Positions 1 to 15,711 are shown, counted from the stretch's first letter. The stretch is DNA of 38,895 nt from Ectocarpus siliculosus (GCA_000310025.1 FN649742.1:1912893-1951787), one strand, 5' to 3'. Made by a program: numbers and translations. The notes: generated by a model not told the origin, from the letters alone.

Positions 1-38
1 TGGATTTTTTCCCCTTTTTTTGGGGAAAACTTTTTTTT

Positions 39-70
<32 letters not shown>

Positions 71-298
71 TCCTGCACGGATACGGGAAGCCCCGATGCC
101 ACGGAAACCGGCCACGATTGGGTCACCTTAGGCCGGTGAGGTGATACGTAATCACCCACGACTCTAAGGTTGGTGGTATTCTCTTAGTATCAAATGTTAC
201 TCTACATGTCCGACTCTTTTGAGAGATCCACCTACACATCGGTCATGCCTCCGGAATGCTACACAATCGATCCCTTCTCCGCAGCGGCACCATCATAC
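1..298 (-). other. Coronin intron 4 (incomplete)
   Basis: This stretch follows the GTATGA donor of coronin exon 4 on the minus strand. I see no coronin-like coding sequence in it, so the next exon must lie outside the window. Confidence 0.7.
41..69. repeat. Poly-C homopolymer at left end
   Basis: A run of 29 C follows alternating T, C, G and A homopolymers in the first 40 bases. A matching poly-C run closes the window on the right. This looks like sequence at a contig or gap edge rather than biology. The first 40 bases should be treated as low quality. Confidence 0.8.
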
Positions 299-3773
<3,475 letters not shown>

Positions 3774-5912
3774 CCTGACGCTGCTTGCTACTACTGCTGC
3801 TGCCGCGCCTGCTCTATGCTGATGTATCAACCTGCAGCAGGTGGTGGCGGGAGCGAAGAGGGAGCACACACGGGAAGGACGGAGAAAGGAACGTTGCTTC
3901 AAACACAAGACAGGAGGAGGGAAAAAATAAATAGTTGAGATTTTAAGTCTTCTCGTTTGACGCTCGGTATAAAATAGAAGACACGCACTTGGACGCGACA
4001 TTATGCGTATGTACGACGAGCGAGCAGAGCGCACGGAGTTTTCCCTTCCGGTGAGATATCAAATTCACCATTTCTCGTCCTGTCCGCAATGGGTAGAAAC
4101 GTGCAAGAGCGCAAGGCATGCAGTTCGCGTGGAACACACCGAGTATCTAGTCACGAGCCTACCTACTACACTGCCTGAACGATTGTTAGGTGTCGGTGGT
4201 GAAGAGAGGGCGTGTGCCGCTGCCGACCGTTTGTCAGTTGTCGTCATTCACACACAGAACCTTTCTCCTTTGAGCGCACGTAATTAGGCCGAAATTTGAG
4301 CCAGGTGTCTCTCTCAGCGCCGCCACGGAGCAAAAGGAACCCTCGGCAAGAGGCTCGTGATCGTCCGGCTACTGCAACGCCACATGAGGTTGACGGTAAG
4401 GGGTGGAGGCCTGCTTGTGGCTAATGATCGTCCTCATTGTTCTCTGTAAGCCATGCATACCAAGTCTCGCCAGTTCGACCGCACACAGACAGGTGAAAAG
4501 CGGCGCGCACCCAAGGCAGCACTTCTTCTTTTCCTCCAGTGCAATGAGCCGACAAGACGGACCAAACAATTTCTACGTATGTCTGGCGCGGCTCGAGCAC
4601 GAAATAACTATCCAGGTTGTTGAGCGAGAATGCATCTCCACCCTCCGTGCTGGGGAGAGAGCAACAACGACAATCACACACAGCCGACGCAACCCAAAAC
4701 CAGAATTTCTACGAAGAAGCGCGCTCCCCCCTCACCAGCGGCGGATCGGTATTTAGTAGTGTGCTGTTGGTGGTGCCCCTGTCGGCGGAGACAAATGCAA
4801 ACTGCTTATTTTGCTAAACAGCGCAACCCGTGGTGTGTTTCCCACGTTCAGCCCGGCGTCGCCTGTTTGCTCGCTCTCTGTGTCTGGTCTCTGCTCTCCT
4901 TGTTCTGCTCGGCGCTACGATGAGGGGCTCGAACTCTCGTGAGGGGGCACCGTATGGGATGTTCATACGTCCATTTTTTCAAAATGCCTATGCACCGGGG
5001 GGGGGGGAGGCGGGTAACCGAGATCTACCCCGCCCGGTTAGGTGCTTATGGGACCGCGGGTCCTTTTGTCTCGGAAGGGTACACCATCGTATGCACTTGG
5101 CGACGCGCTCGTTGGGGTGTCGGGTGATCAAGGAAGCCACGGTTGATGTCGTATTTTGTGGACATGTTCTTGTGTAGGTCGCGTAAGATACCACACCCCC
5201 TTGACCGATTTCAAAGTTCGGTTCCTCCTACATTGTAGGACGAAGAGGACGCCTGATCAACTGAGGCGTTTTCGAAAAGCTTTCTGCGAGATAAATCCAA
5301 CGCCGTCATGTTCGGCACCACCACTAGCAGCAGGTATATGTTGCCTGCATTGGCAGCACCTGTGATGAACTAAAGGTAGCTTTTTGTTTGTACATACGCA
5401 TAGTAATCGAGAAACTACATAGTTCAGAATCTCCTCTCGTTAGGTCGATTTCCTCCGAGCACACAAAGAGAACGCTGACCGCGGAGTTGTCTCGGTCTCG
5501 TCCATGTGGGCAACAAAGTAAGGAGCCTTCGCCGTATCCCCTTCTTCGTTCTCAGCTAGATTACCACCACCAGCGCTGAAAGTTAGAGACGCCTCCCGCA
5601 ACGATCGCTTTCATTCCGATTTCCATCAACCATCCGGCTCATCTTACAACCGCACCAAGCATGACCCACGCGGTTGGGCGGATTACAAACTGCACCACCA
5701 CCTTCAAGAACGAAACTTACGCGAGTACTGTCTGTTCCATGGGACCCTTTTGGTACATAAATAGATCCAAGCGGAGCAACTCCGAATAACGCATAAACTA
5801 GCACGCACATGCCACCTGTATACTGCTGTCATTCCCATCTACGGCAACAACCGAGCAGATACACAACTGTGCCGTGCTTTTGGCATGTAAATTGCTCCGC
5901 GGAGAACCGGTA
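3774..5912. other. Intergenic region between FIP1 (3' end) and coronin (5' end)
   Basis: This 2.1 kb lies between the FIP1 stop codon and the coronin start, both on the minus strand. It must hold the FIP1 3' UTR and the coronin promoter and 5' UTR. Only short open frames with no recognisable domain are present. A plus-sense TATAAAA occurs near 3968, but in the wrong orientation for coronin. I can place no promoter or terminator with confidence. Confidence 0.6.
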
Positions 5913-6304
5913 CTACCGCCGCCACGCCATGTTGCTTTCAGGTCGCCCATCACGAGGGTCCGGAGACCTTGATCTCATCCCAGTCGAGTCATCCCCCAGG
6001 CCGCTGTTCATGCCTTGTCTCATTGTACCTCCTCCCCTTCCTCCTCCTCCTCCTCCTCCTCCTCCTCTTCCACTTCCTCCTCCTCCTCCCCCTCCCCCCG
6101 GGCCAGTACTCAGCGCCGGCCCTGGCCCGAAATTTGGTCGATTCTGTTGGCGCATCTGCTGCTGCTGCTGCTGCTGCTGCATCTGCATCTGCAGCTGTAA
6201 GTGCGGTGGCTGCTGGCCGTCCAGCCAAGGGGGAGAAGCATTGCCTTGGCCTCCTGCCGGAGGTCCGGACCCAAAGCCCTGCGGAAAGCGTTCCGGCACT
6301 GGAC

Positions 6305-6341
<37 letters not shown>

Positions 6342-9300
6342 CCATGGACCATTACCCCCCGTCAGTCCTTGCGGTCGAAAGTTGTTGGGGCCTGGAGGGC
6401 TGCTGTTATGGTGCACTTGGACAGGCGGCCGCTGCTGCGGTTGCAGGGAGTTCTGCAAGGCGGGGAGGTGAAAAATGGGGTGGTAAGCACCGCTGCACAT
6501 CAGAAAAAAAACTCGGCGTAGATACTGTAGATCAGCCGCGTTTCTCGCCAGAAAAAACGATGTAGGCTGCGGACGTGAGCGGTCCTAGAAACGGTGTGGT
6601 TCTGATACACAAGGGACCTACCACCAAGGTTAGGCAGGAAGAACTGCGGGAAAAACACAATACATTCACCATCGTAATGGTGTGGTTATCCTCTTGGTGT
6701 GATGAAAAGAAGCAAACGAAACGCAACAAGCAGTGCGTTCGAACGGGACACGCGGGTCACGTCCAGATCCCTTGTACAAAAGCTCTTAGACGTCACAAGC
6801 GGCATGGAAATAGTGAAGTGGTGGGATTTGTACAACTTACCTCCACTCGCCCATGCCGCGGGGGGCCGCTGCTGCCGCTACCAACGTTGCCGCCGACTCG
6901 GCCGCCCGCACTCTTGGCGTTTCTCGATCGCCCAACGGTTCGGTCGTACCGGTTCCTGCACGAGAACAAGGACAGTGAGGGAATGAGAACAAAATCTACG
7001 ATGATGATGTCTGATGGGAAAAACAAGTATAAGCTGCGCTCATTAAATCGTTCTGATGCGGGGTACCGCAACAAAAACTTCGGACTCAACTGTGTAGACG
7101 CACAGAATTTCCAGATAATTCCCCCCCCACCAAGCAATTCATGGTCTAACCACTAGGGCGCGCAAAACGTGAGTACGATACCCCACCAAGCAATTCCAGT
7201 ACAACACCATATTCCACATCGACTTTGAGGGAGAACCTGGGGCCGATGAGAAGCACGCAGAGAAACAAACACGTCCAGCGACAAGTTTCAGGCCCGGCGG
7301 CGGAGTGAGCGTGGCGGCAAAGGCGCCGCGTGGTTGGTGAGCGACGGTGAGAAAACGAAGCCCCTCTCCTCACGCACTGCCGTAGCATACCTCAGTTGCT
7401 TCTCGCAGTAGACTCGCCACGAGTCCTCCGTGAAACCGTAGTTGAAAAAGTCGGCGATGTCGACGCCGGGGTGCCTCCACGGCTGCTCTTCCATGCCGTC
7501 GATGTCGACATCGAAGGCGGTCTTGCCCGTCGATTGCTGACGCACAAGCAATGCCCGAGAAGGGGGACGACGTGGGCTTGGCACACAAGACGAGGAAACC
7601 TGCCCCCCCCCCCACAATTTATAGGCATTTAACAGACCACGCTACAGAAGGCGCTTGTTCTACCCATCACGATGCTACGGGTCTTGCCTGCAGATTGGGA
7701 GTTTAAAGCACAAGGGAAGCAGCAGGTGCGACGCGCCCGGTTGGCACGCTACGGACGAGCACGTGGGATAGTGCCCCAACACGTTCCGTTTGTCTCGTGT
7801 TATGACTCCAAAAGGCTGTGGATTCAAGCTTCACGATGAGCCTCACTGACTGTGTGGCGCGACAGGCCTTCTCGCACCGTCGAATCCTTCGCATATCTGC
7901 ACAATGTAAGACACGTAACGTCGATCAACCAGCCCACCTGCAGTTCGGCGGTCGGGGGATATTCCCCTGGCTTCAGAGACGGTTTAGCCGTGGCAACCGG
8001 GGCGCCTTTTGAAGGCACCAGTGACGCAATTCCCGCGGCTGCTGAAACCGGCTTCGAGCTCGCGGTGGTACCGCCAGTGGTGGTGGCGTTCACCAACGTA
8101 TTGGTACCTTTTTCATTAGCGGGGCGATTACAATACGCGTGAGCCCACGGAGGGATGGCAACCACTACGCGAACGGTGTGGTCCGTTTCTGCGAGACAAC
8201 CGGAGGCTCGCACCGAACCCTAAACGCCAGCTCTGCTTGCCGAGATTCCATTTTTATGTCCGTAACAGCAGTGCTACCTCTCCAGCCCAGCCACACCCTC
8301 CACGCCCTGTACGCGTCGGGAATGATTACTTAGTCGTCCCCAGGGTGGACAAGGGAAAGGGGCGGCTGGAGCCCTCTCGCCACAAAAAAAGGTGGCAAGC
8401 ATCGAGCAAGAAACAAACAAAAAACTGTCAAGAAATCCCCCAGTGTAGCGTGACCCCGGCTGGTGCGTAGAAACACACCGAACGGTGTAATCTGACGTCC
8501 AGGATGCTTGGGGTGACAGCACACATGCACCTATTTTCATTGATCAGCCGGTTGGCGATGGCAAACTCATGAAACATACACTCTCTCTATATTTACGCCG
8601 TGGTTCCCGGCAAATCGTCCTCACCGCGGAGAAATCTCTTCGTCGGCACCACCGGAGCTGCAGCAGGGGCAACAGCCTCCCGACCGACCACCACCCGGAA
8701 ACCGTCGTCCTCATCCTCGTCGTCGCTGCTGTCGGCCTGCACGACTGCCGTTGCCCCTTGCTCCTCCTCGACAACCATCCCATCGCCTTCCGGTTCTCGA
8801 GCGGGCGTGTCGCGTTTTCGTTTCTGTGCGGCCCCCGACTGCTGCTGCTGCTGCGATCCGGTAGGCTTTCCAGCAACGTCGGGCTGTTGTGCAGTGCTAC
8901 TCCTGTCGGGAATGGGCTTCACGGCGGCGGCCTTGGCCGCCGAGTCAACGATGGGAGAAGAAGGTCGTGCACCTTCTCCTTCTCCTCCACCATGGGCGTC
9001 TTGTGATGCACTGCCCGCCCTAGCCTCCGTTCGTGACGACACTGGTGAAACGTCACCCTCTCCAACCGGGCCTCCTCCAGCGGCGGCCGCTTGGCTCTCA
9101 CCCTCTTTTGAACTTTCTGATGCCTTGGCCTCAGCCGAACCAGCAGCATCGTCACCTGAAACAGTGTCACCTGCGGCGGCGGCGGCGGCGGCCGCGGCCG
9201 GCTTCGCCCGCACCTCTACATCTCCCTTCAGCCCATGCGTCGTTCCTGCCTCATCACCATTCCCGCCGGCGTCAGGTCGGCTGACCTCCGGCGTTTCTTC

Positions 9301-10440
9301 TGCTGTAGCTGGTGGTGGTGGATTCGTTTCGATACTGTTGTCGACGGGCTCTTCCTTCGCAGGTTTTGGGGGGTTCCTGCAAAAAAGAGGGAGGGGCACA
9401 CAACCAGTGTACAGGTTGTGTTAAGGTTTACAGCACGCAAGGAGAGTCCAATACACGCGGGGTCTGGCGTAGATGCCTCCTGGCGCGGAATGATTGACTT
9501 CGCCGCCACGGGGAGTAGAGAATCGGAGCATTTTCCCCGGATGTGTGCACACAGGTCTACGACTACCTTTTGCAGGAGGCGTACCGGGGTTGCATAGCTT
9601 TCGATCGCCACCGCAAGAATTTCGATTGATACGGACACCAACATGTGTTTCAAGCGGATCCAGTAAGGTGCAAGTACCTATGCATAACAGAAAACAAACT
9701 CATCAAGTCCAAAATACACGCGGAGAAGTCGATGTGAAGTCGAGGTGGACAAGAGGATCAAAACAACAGAAGGAAAGGGGAAACAAAAGAGACAAAAGAA
9801 AGGAGAGTCTTATTGAATTCATTGTTACTCCACGTGCTGCGGCACGGGTGTCGAATTAAGCCCCTTTGAAGAAGTAGCATAAAGCGCGTGACGCAATACC
9901 ACGGGTGTAACCTGCCGGCTCTCAACTCACTACATGAGCGCACACGGGCAGGAGTGCCACTCCAACGGCGACACGTCTACTGGCGTCCCATGTAAAGCCA
10001 GAACCCTTTAGCCTTGCACTCAATTCGCGCAAGTCCTCTAGCGGAAGATAATCAGTCCGAGTTCGTGTTGTCGCAACAGAGAGATCATGAACGAGACGGT
10101 CGGGATACTACAAGGCGGTAAAAGGTACTATAATACTCTCACGTCTCATCCGATGTCGCGTCGGCGGGAGCGGGATGCGCCGCTGCTCCTTTCTTTCCTC
10201 TGGTTGATACCTGGGTGTCAAAGAAAGCAAGTGTACAGATCCAGAGAAGCACACCATCCGTTACGGGAGGGCAGACCATCGCCTCAGAGGTGAATGCAAG
10301 AGCACCCGTAATCGCCACGAGGGAGACAGCAGCAGACGGAGGAGGCCGCCTGGTTGTTTGTGTGTATTGTTTGTGTTCAGTGTTTTACGATGGGTGAGGA
10401 CTGCAGTACTGAGGCAGGGAACATCACTCTCACTCACCAT
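5913..10440 (-). CDS. FIP1-like pre-mRNA 3'-end processing factor
   Basis: Fip1 is a subunit of the CPSF/CPF cleavage and polyadenylation complex; it tethers poly(A) polymerase and binds U-rich RNA in the nucleus. Well-supported exons (minus strand): 9376-8625 (acidic and Ala/Ser-rich, with KRKRD and DSSDDEDEDDGFRVVVG), 8188-7938 (GTNTLVNATTTGGTT), 7536-7391, 6955-6841 (RNRYDRTVGRSR) and 6452-5913 (TAG). The diagnostic Fip1 motif is in exon 7536-7391: EEQPWRHPGVDIADFFNYGF followed by TEDSWRVYCEKQ. The last exon encodes Gly runs, a Gln run and a C-terminal RSRSPDPRDG. The 5' end is less certain. My preferred model is an ATG (10440-10438) directly followed by donor GTGAGTGAG, then exon 10210-10143, giving 624 aa. 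An alternative is an 8-nt first exon at 9685-9678 with a weaker GTACTT donor (603 aa). Both keep frame. Identity is firm from the Fip1 motif. Confidence 0.9.
6034..6069. repeat. (CCT)n triplet repeat encoding poly-Gly in FIP1
   Basis: A CCT/CTC triplet run in the last FIP1 exon, read on the minus strand as GGA/GGG codons. It gives a Gly stretch broken by Ser-Gly-Arg. The reading frame stays open across it. Confidence 0.85.
6156..6179. repeat. (CTG)8 encoding a Gln tract in FIP1
   Basis: Eight CTG units on the plus strand are CAG codons on the FIP1 coding strand. They give a run of eight Gln within a Met/Gln-rich segment. Confidence 0.9.
6307..6341. repeat. (CCG)n encoding poly-Gly in FIP1
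   Basis: About eleven CCG units are read as GGC codons on the minus strand. They form a Gly run just after GNGPWGG in the last FIP1 exon. Confidence 0.9.
7126..7195. repeat. 15-bp direct repeat pair in FIP1 intron
   Basis: CCCACCAAGCAATTC occurs at about 7126-7140 and again at about 7181-7195, inside the intron between FIP1 exons 7536-7391 and 6955-6841. The spacer contains ATGGTCTAACCACTAGGGC, which has a near copy at 18698. Confidence 0.7.
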
Positions 10441-10801
10441 TTTCCCTTCTGTCACACCAACACCGCCACCGCGATAGTCTGGAGCTCAGTTGCGACTTCA
10501 CTGCTGTATCTGCTGCAGGCTGTGCCACAGACAGCAGTGGGCAGCGCGCTGAGAAAGTGGAGCTCTGAGCAGTGACAGGCAAGCACATGGTATATAGAGC
10601 GACAGGTGGGGGCACCGTGGCTAAAAGGGAGTTGCAGCATGATGGATGGGGTGTTGGTTTGGTTCGAAAGTGAAACCGCTACGGCACATGTGACATCTGA
10701 CAAGTCGACACATCCGCACATCTTTTACCCGCTCGCCTCTCACGCTGCCCATACTTGTTCGGGCGCTGATTCTGCGTTGTTCAACGAGGAGCTTGGAGAC
10801 C
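10441..10801. promoter_or_regulatory. Candidate short divergent promoter region, FIP1 / gene 3
   Basis: If the preferred FIP1 start at 10440 is right, only about 360 bp separate the start codons of FIP1 (minus) and the unrecognised gene 3 (plus). The region would then hold both 5' UTRs and a shared promoter. A TATATA-like element (TATATAG) lies near 10591, about 210 bp before the gene 3 ATG. I see no other motif. If the shorter FIP1 model holds, the spacer is about 1.1 kb. Confidence 0.35.
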
Positions 10802-13800
10802 ATGATATCTTCATGCTGGACACCAGATCGAAATGAACTGGTGGGGAAGCTTGTCAGACGGTGAGCAACTGCACCTAATGCTCTTGGATTCGATCCTATT
10901 CTGCGGATGTCATTTACATGTCATTTACAAGTAACGATATAGACCATTGTAGTCTATCCGGGGCACACACATGGGGACTTATGGGCTATCCACCTTCGCT
11001 ATGTACGGTGAACGTACAGATGACCTACGAAAAACAACATGTAGTGACTCATCATACTCCTAGGTGTCTACACCAGACGCCGCAAATATAATCTCATGTC
11101 GCAACAGCAGTTAGTTACCGTGACTACTGCTGTACTTTCTTGTAGTGTCCCATGCATGTCTTGCACACAGGGTTAATTCTGGCAGCTCGATGAAGACATG
11201 TATCCTTCCACCCAATCACTACAAATACAGCTTAGAACTATCTCCCTTGCTGGAATACGTCCATATCTCGACCATTGTGTACCTTTGTCTCTGTCTGTGT
11301 CCGCTGTGTTTGCCCAGGTTCGCTTTCGACTTTGACGCCGTATCAAACGCTTTCCGAAACCACCTGCAAAGGGAAGGCGTGGATTTCAAGTCCGAAGAAA
11401 CAGCTCCAGCGGTAAGACACTACCACTGTCCTTGCTGTATTGATCTTACAGAATAGGAAGAACCCGACTTCTTGCCACGACGTTCGCCGGCTGTGTGGAC
11501 GAAGCCTATCCCCGCGCTGAGTCACGGTTGCGGCGTTTCACAGGACTGGTGGACGATGATGAAGAAGCTGCGGCATAACTACGGAACGTAGTTTAGACTA
11601 CTATCTTTGGCGTACGTTGCTCATATTCTAGACTACCAGAATAAACACTGCTCCACCCACCCACCACCCACCCCCTTCTTTCCCATTCTCCTATTGATTT
11701 CTCAATTGCAGGCCCTGAGAAAAGTATATGCGAGTTTGGATCGAAAGAGACCTCCACGTGCAGTAGAGAGCGCACCTTTGCCAGGCGTCAGGAAAGAGAA
11801 CGACGAACCAGGGGGAGAAGCCGACCGCACTCTTGTAGACGTGTCAGGTGGTGATTGGGATAGCATGGGGACTGGTTCGCAAGGAAAGTTGAACGGGTAC
11901 ATCATGGGCAACCTACATTCAAGTCGCTCCGGCTCGGTGACGGGGGAAGGATACAACAATTTACCACCACCTGAAAGGAGCGACCAACTTGGAGCAAGCG
12001 ATGACTGCCCCTCCGAACGAGAGGATGTTCAACACACCTCCGGTTCAGATGAGGGGGAAAAATCAGTAACTGCACCATCATCACTACCGTCGACGGATGA
12101 ATCAGGGTGGGATTTCGGCAGGTTCCTTGAGGAGCAGAGGCTGAAAGAGATTCAACACGACGATCGAAAGGAAAAAATATTCCAGAAGGTTCGTGACACA
12201 TCGGACATGTATTTACGGCGATGGCTCATTCAAACGTTGAACTAGTCGTAAAACGCAACCTATGAACCTTTCGTCTATGTGCGTGTACTGATTGCATGAC
12301 TATTATCCGTGTAGGTATGGTGCACGTACCAGTTTGTATTCCACTGATCGGAAAAAGCTAGCAGAGTAGGTAACCTTGTGAGGCCCGCACATCACACATA
12401 AGGTGTTGAAGTGCTTTCCGGGTGTTGACCCTTTTGCTTTGGCGTGCGGCTAAAATTCATCTGTGTTCTAACCTGGAAGGTGTTGTCAGCCCTTGGAAGC
12501 ACCGGTGAAGGTTCTACTGCTAACGACCTTCCACCAGACATCCTCCAAGCGTGGGGAGCAAGAAACGAAAAGCTTGCAGCAGAAGCCGAAAGCGCCCAAA
12601 CACGCCGGAATAAACTTGAGGTCGGAAGGTTGGTCCTAGCTCTCAGCGTTCGTTGTTGTTTTTGAAGGTCTCAAGTTTCCCCAAGAACCAAAGGGTTTTC
12701 TGAGAAAACAGTGGAGCAGTTGAACCTTGAAACGTGTAGGGCGTGCGAAGCACTTGTTTGATCTCTCACAGTAGGATCTTCTCCCATTGTTCCCGTCCGC
12801 CGCAGCTTGTGTTCATAGTGCATTGGAGGGGGGCTGCAAACGGGAAATGAGCAATTGCTGTGTATCTGAAGGTCGCCTTATTGCCACGATAACTCACTTC
12901 CTGCCTACTTTCCCGACTCATCCTCCAACATGAGATGTCTCAGACTGCCGTGTGGAAGTTGACACTGATACAAAAGGGATAGTGTTGCAGAACGGGGTGT
13001 AGATGGTACAGAGCGTGCTCTCGTACAGCGGTAGGCACGCGCAGGGTTTGACCCTTTACGCTGCCGGTGGAAAAAAAGGCAACCGGGCGGTGGGGGGGGG
13101 AGGACCGTGGCCACTTTCACCGCGATCAAAAACCTTCTGAGACCGAACACGAGCGAATTCTTCCATCACTCATGTCGACAACCTCCTTCATTCAACACGC
13201 AGGAGGATCGCCACCTTGCCTGTCAGCGCCAGTCGTTGAAGAAAAGATACCTTCTGGATAGCGAGGACTTCATCGGCGAGGACCCTCTCGGTCTCCTAGA
13301 CGATACTACGGCCCCGGCCTTCCAGCAAGAGGAAGGAGACATTGCGGGAGGTCTGTCTCCACGTCAATCCCACCGCCAGGAGGAGGCCGAGGAGAGGCTT
13401 CAGGGTGATGATGCCCACACGAGTCACCAAGCAGCAGCAGGGCCAGTGCGGTTAGAGCTGGGAATGGACGCGGAAGAGCTCGACAAGATTCTGAACGAGC
13501 TTGAGGTGAACGACGCGCATCCACTTGTGTGGTGTTGTGCTATTATCATCCTGAACCTGGAGAAGAGCCCCGTCTTGCAGCAGAACCGTTGGGTATTTGA
13601 CCCTTTTACTTTGTCTTGCGACATTGAATGGCTTTCTTCGAGGCGCACGAAAATTCGCATAACGGGGTAAGGGGTATAGGAGCGAGTGCCAAACCGCATG
13701 AAAACATGACTATATTGGTTTCGCGCCTCCCGCCTTGACCCACCCTCGTACAACCGACGTGGTCCTCTCTTCGCAGCGAGAGTCGTCTCTCGCCGGAGGC

Positions 13801-13908
13801 GGCTGGGCAGAGACCAACTCCGAGTTGTCCCGAGTTCTCGATGAGCTTGATGCCGCTGCCAGCGAACCCCCCGCGAATGCCGTACTTCTCCAGGATACTC
13901 GGGAATGA
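10802..13908 (+). CDS. Unrecognised protein with SANT/Myb-like start and helical C-terminus
   Basis: I do not recognise this protein. Six plus-strand exons join without phase errors: 10802-10860, 11318-11411, 11712-12188, 12480-12620, 13203-13505 and 13777-13908 (TGA), 1206 nt for 401 aa. Exon 1 starts MISSCWTPDRNELVGKLVR and continues RFAFDFDAVSNAFRNHLQRE. The opening Trp plus the acidic/leucine pattern recalls a SANT/Myb repeat with Phe in place of the second Trp; this is only a resemblance. The middle is Ser/Gly/Glu-rich and probably disordered, ending WDFGRFLEEQRLKEIQ. The C-terminal third has charged helical stretches (ARNEKLAAEAESAQTRRNKL) and two similar acidic leucine motifs, ELDKILNELE and ELSRVLDELDAA. 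Donors GTGAGC, GTAAGA and GTGAAC are good; GTCGGA at 12621 and the acceptor at 12479 are weaker. No signal peptide or membrane segment is visible. Confidence 0.72.
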
Positions 13909-15711
13909 CATATTGGGCTTGCAGCGTCATTTTGTGTTGCAGTGGCGGGCTTCACTGCTGGTGTTCGGCGTTTTCTTGGAAAAGGGGTCGTAAGCTAAGC
14001 GCGACCATCGAGAAATACAGCAAGAGCTCAGGATTGACTTTGTTATTGCAGCGCCTGTTGTTTGGTGTGGAAGAAATCCTTGGGAATCGCAATGTTTTTG
14101 CCAAACGTTTTTTTGTGCCCATCATGTATCCTTAGGCGAGCCGTGGAGAGCCACTATTTGTTTCGAAACACCTTGCTTCTTTGTCAGGTCAGAGCGTGTT
14201 TTTGTGCCCCCCATCTATTGATGTTGGAGGGTGACAGCGTACCTCCCGCCGTCTGCGATGAGTAGCGGGTTGCGCGTATCGGTGTCGTTTGCAGCAGGCT
14301 ATGCTGGAATGATTATGTTTCTGCCTGGGTGTGGTTGACACCTGAGGTTCTACCTCTACGTTGCCCGCCACGAGCTTGTCTCTGACTCGTTCGGGAATGA
14401 AAGACGTGTCGCGAGCTAGGTGCGGGTTGCGTCGAGATGTGTTTACGCGTATATGCAACTTTCGACAGTGGAGGTCGTGCGCCTGATTTCGTTGTTGTAC
14501 GCAACAAGGAAGAAGAAGTTTAGGCTCGGAATATCGAAAATCTCGGTCCACACTGCTTGGGCCACAGCGACGTGAACGCTGCCCTACATATAGTCTACAA
14601 CACAACATGTTAGTAGGGGGCGGCAGCATTATTAGACTATTTGATCACATCGATGTACCGGAAGAAGAGCTGCTCCGTCGGCACTACTTACACCATGCCT
14701 ATCCAGGACTCATCACACGTTCGTCCGTTGCCCTGATATGTTTTCTTAGACAAAATGGCTCTCATGTAGGAGAACCTTTGGAGGTCGGTCCCAGCCCTTC
14801 GTGCATCCGTCGTGCCATTAATAGTCTACGTCGTCAAGTGTACCAGAGGTATTACTCTAGGTGTGTATCAAGTATTGCCTGTGGTGCCTCCTCTAAAATA
14901 GACAGCGTATAGACTCGACATACTCATCACAACATCAAGGCACAGTAGTGGTTCGGCGATGAGAATTGACCGACACCCGATTGATTAATGTGACCCTCTA
15001 CCGCACAGAGATTCCCGGGAAAGTACATTTTGTCGAATGTGCACACAAGGTAGACTATAATAGCTACATCGTTGGTTCCCTGATGCTAAAAGTGCGACTC
15101 CCTTTTTGGCGATCTAGATTATGCCGTCGGTCGGGGTGTGCTTCTACTGCAAGTCCTGTCGTCCAGGTATGCATGTGCGATCCGCGTCGCTCTGCTTCTC
15201 CTGTAGTCTAAGTTAGAAGTTCATCTGACAGAGCCGGTCGGTCTACACTACAGCAGCAGTGTGCATACAACGTATCGAACAACAGCTGGTGGAAGCTGTT
15301 CGTCCATCAGCCCACGTGCAATCGTGCAATTGCAGCCGGCAAGTAGCTTCCCTTGGGATTACTCCTCGTCCGTCTCCATCTCTCTCGCAAGTGAACGGCC
15401 CAACGCGCCCCAGATTTTCACCTGCCACAGATCCAATGATCCAAGGCCAGCAGCAGCAGCAATGGATCCAAGACCTGCCGGACCCCCGTCGAACCTTCAT
15501 CTACGGAGCCCCCACTACAGTGGACCACCAAAACGCTTGATACCATGCCCACAGCCAGCAGAAACATTGGTTAGCCTTCATGAACTGCGCCATCATCCCG
15601 TTCAGCCGACGACGAGGAAGGTGCTCGTGGCTACAAGTCATTCGGCTACTACGATGTATGATGTGCTGGAAAACTTCCTTGTTGCTGCTCATGTGTTGTT
15701 CTTCCTTCCGC
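13909..15711. other. Intergenic region upstream of the MDR-Trx gene
   Basis: About 1.8 kb between the stop of gene 3 and the first candidate exon of the MDR-Trx gene. The part at 14580-15200 is richer in A/T and contains several TAGTCTA/TAGACTA words. An orphan open frame lies at 14607-14912 (listed separately). From about 15260 there is Gln/Pro-rich open sequence that could be 5' exon, UTR or gene debris. A possible short exon with ATG at 15121 and donor CCAG|GTATGC at 15166 exists, but its product matches nothing I know. Confidence 0.5.
14607..14912 (+). other. Orphan open reading frame of 101 codons, doubtful
   Basis: An ATG-to-stop frame whose product starts MLVGGGSIIRLFDHIDVPEE and continues with a basic, Tyr/His-rich stretch (LLRRHYLHHAYP, RRQVYQRYYSRC). 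I recognise no family. It sits alone in a relatively A/T-rich intergenic stretch without splice partners that I can identify. It could be a fragment of a mobile-element protein or chance. I would not call it a gene without transcript support. Confidence 0.2.

Noticed and set aside
8600-9424. 274-codon plus-strand frame rich in Ser/Pro/Ala
   Set aside because: It is antisense to the acidic FIP1 exon 9376-8625. The FIP1 exon has phase-matched partners and the family context.
14973-15210. Search for tRNA genes across the window
   Set aside because: No combination of box A and a GGTTCGANTCC-like box B at tRNA spacing was seen by eye. A tRNA scan would be needed to exclude one fully.
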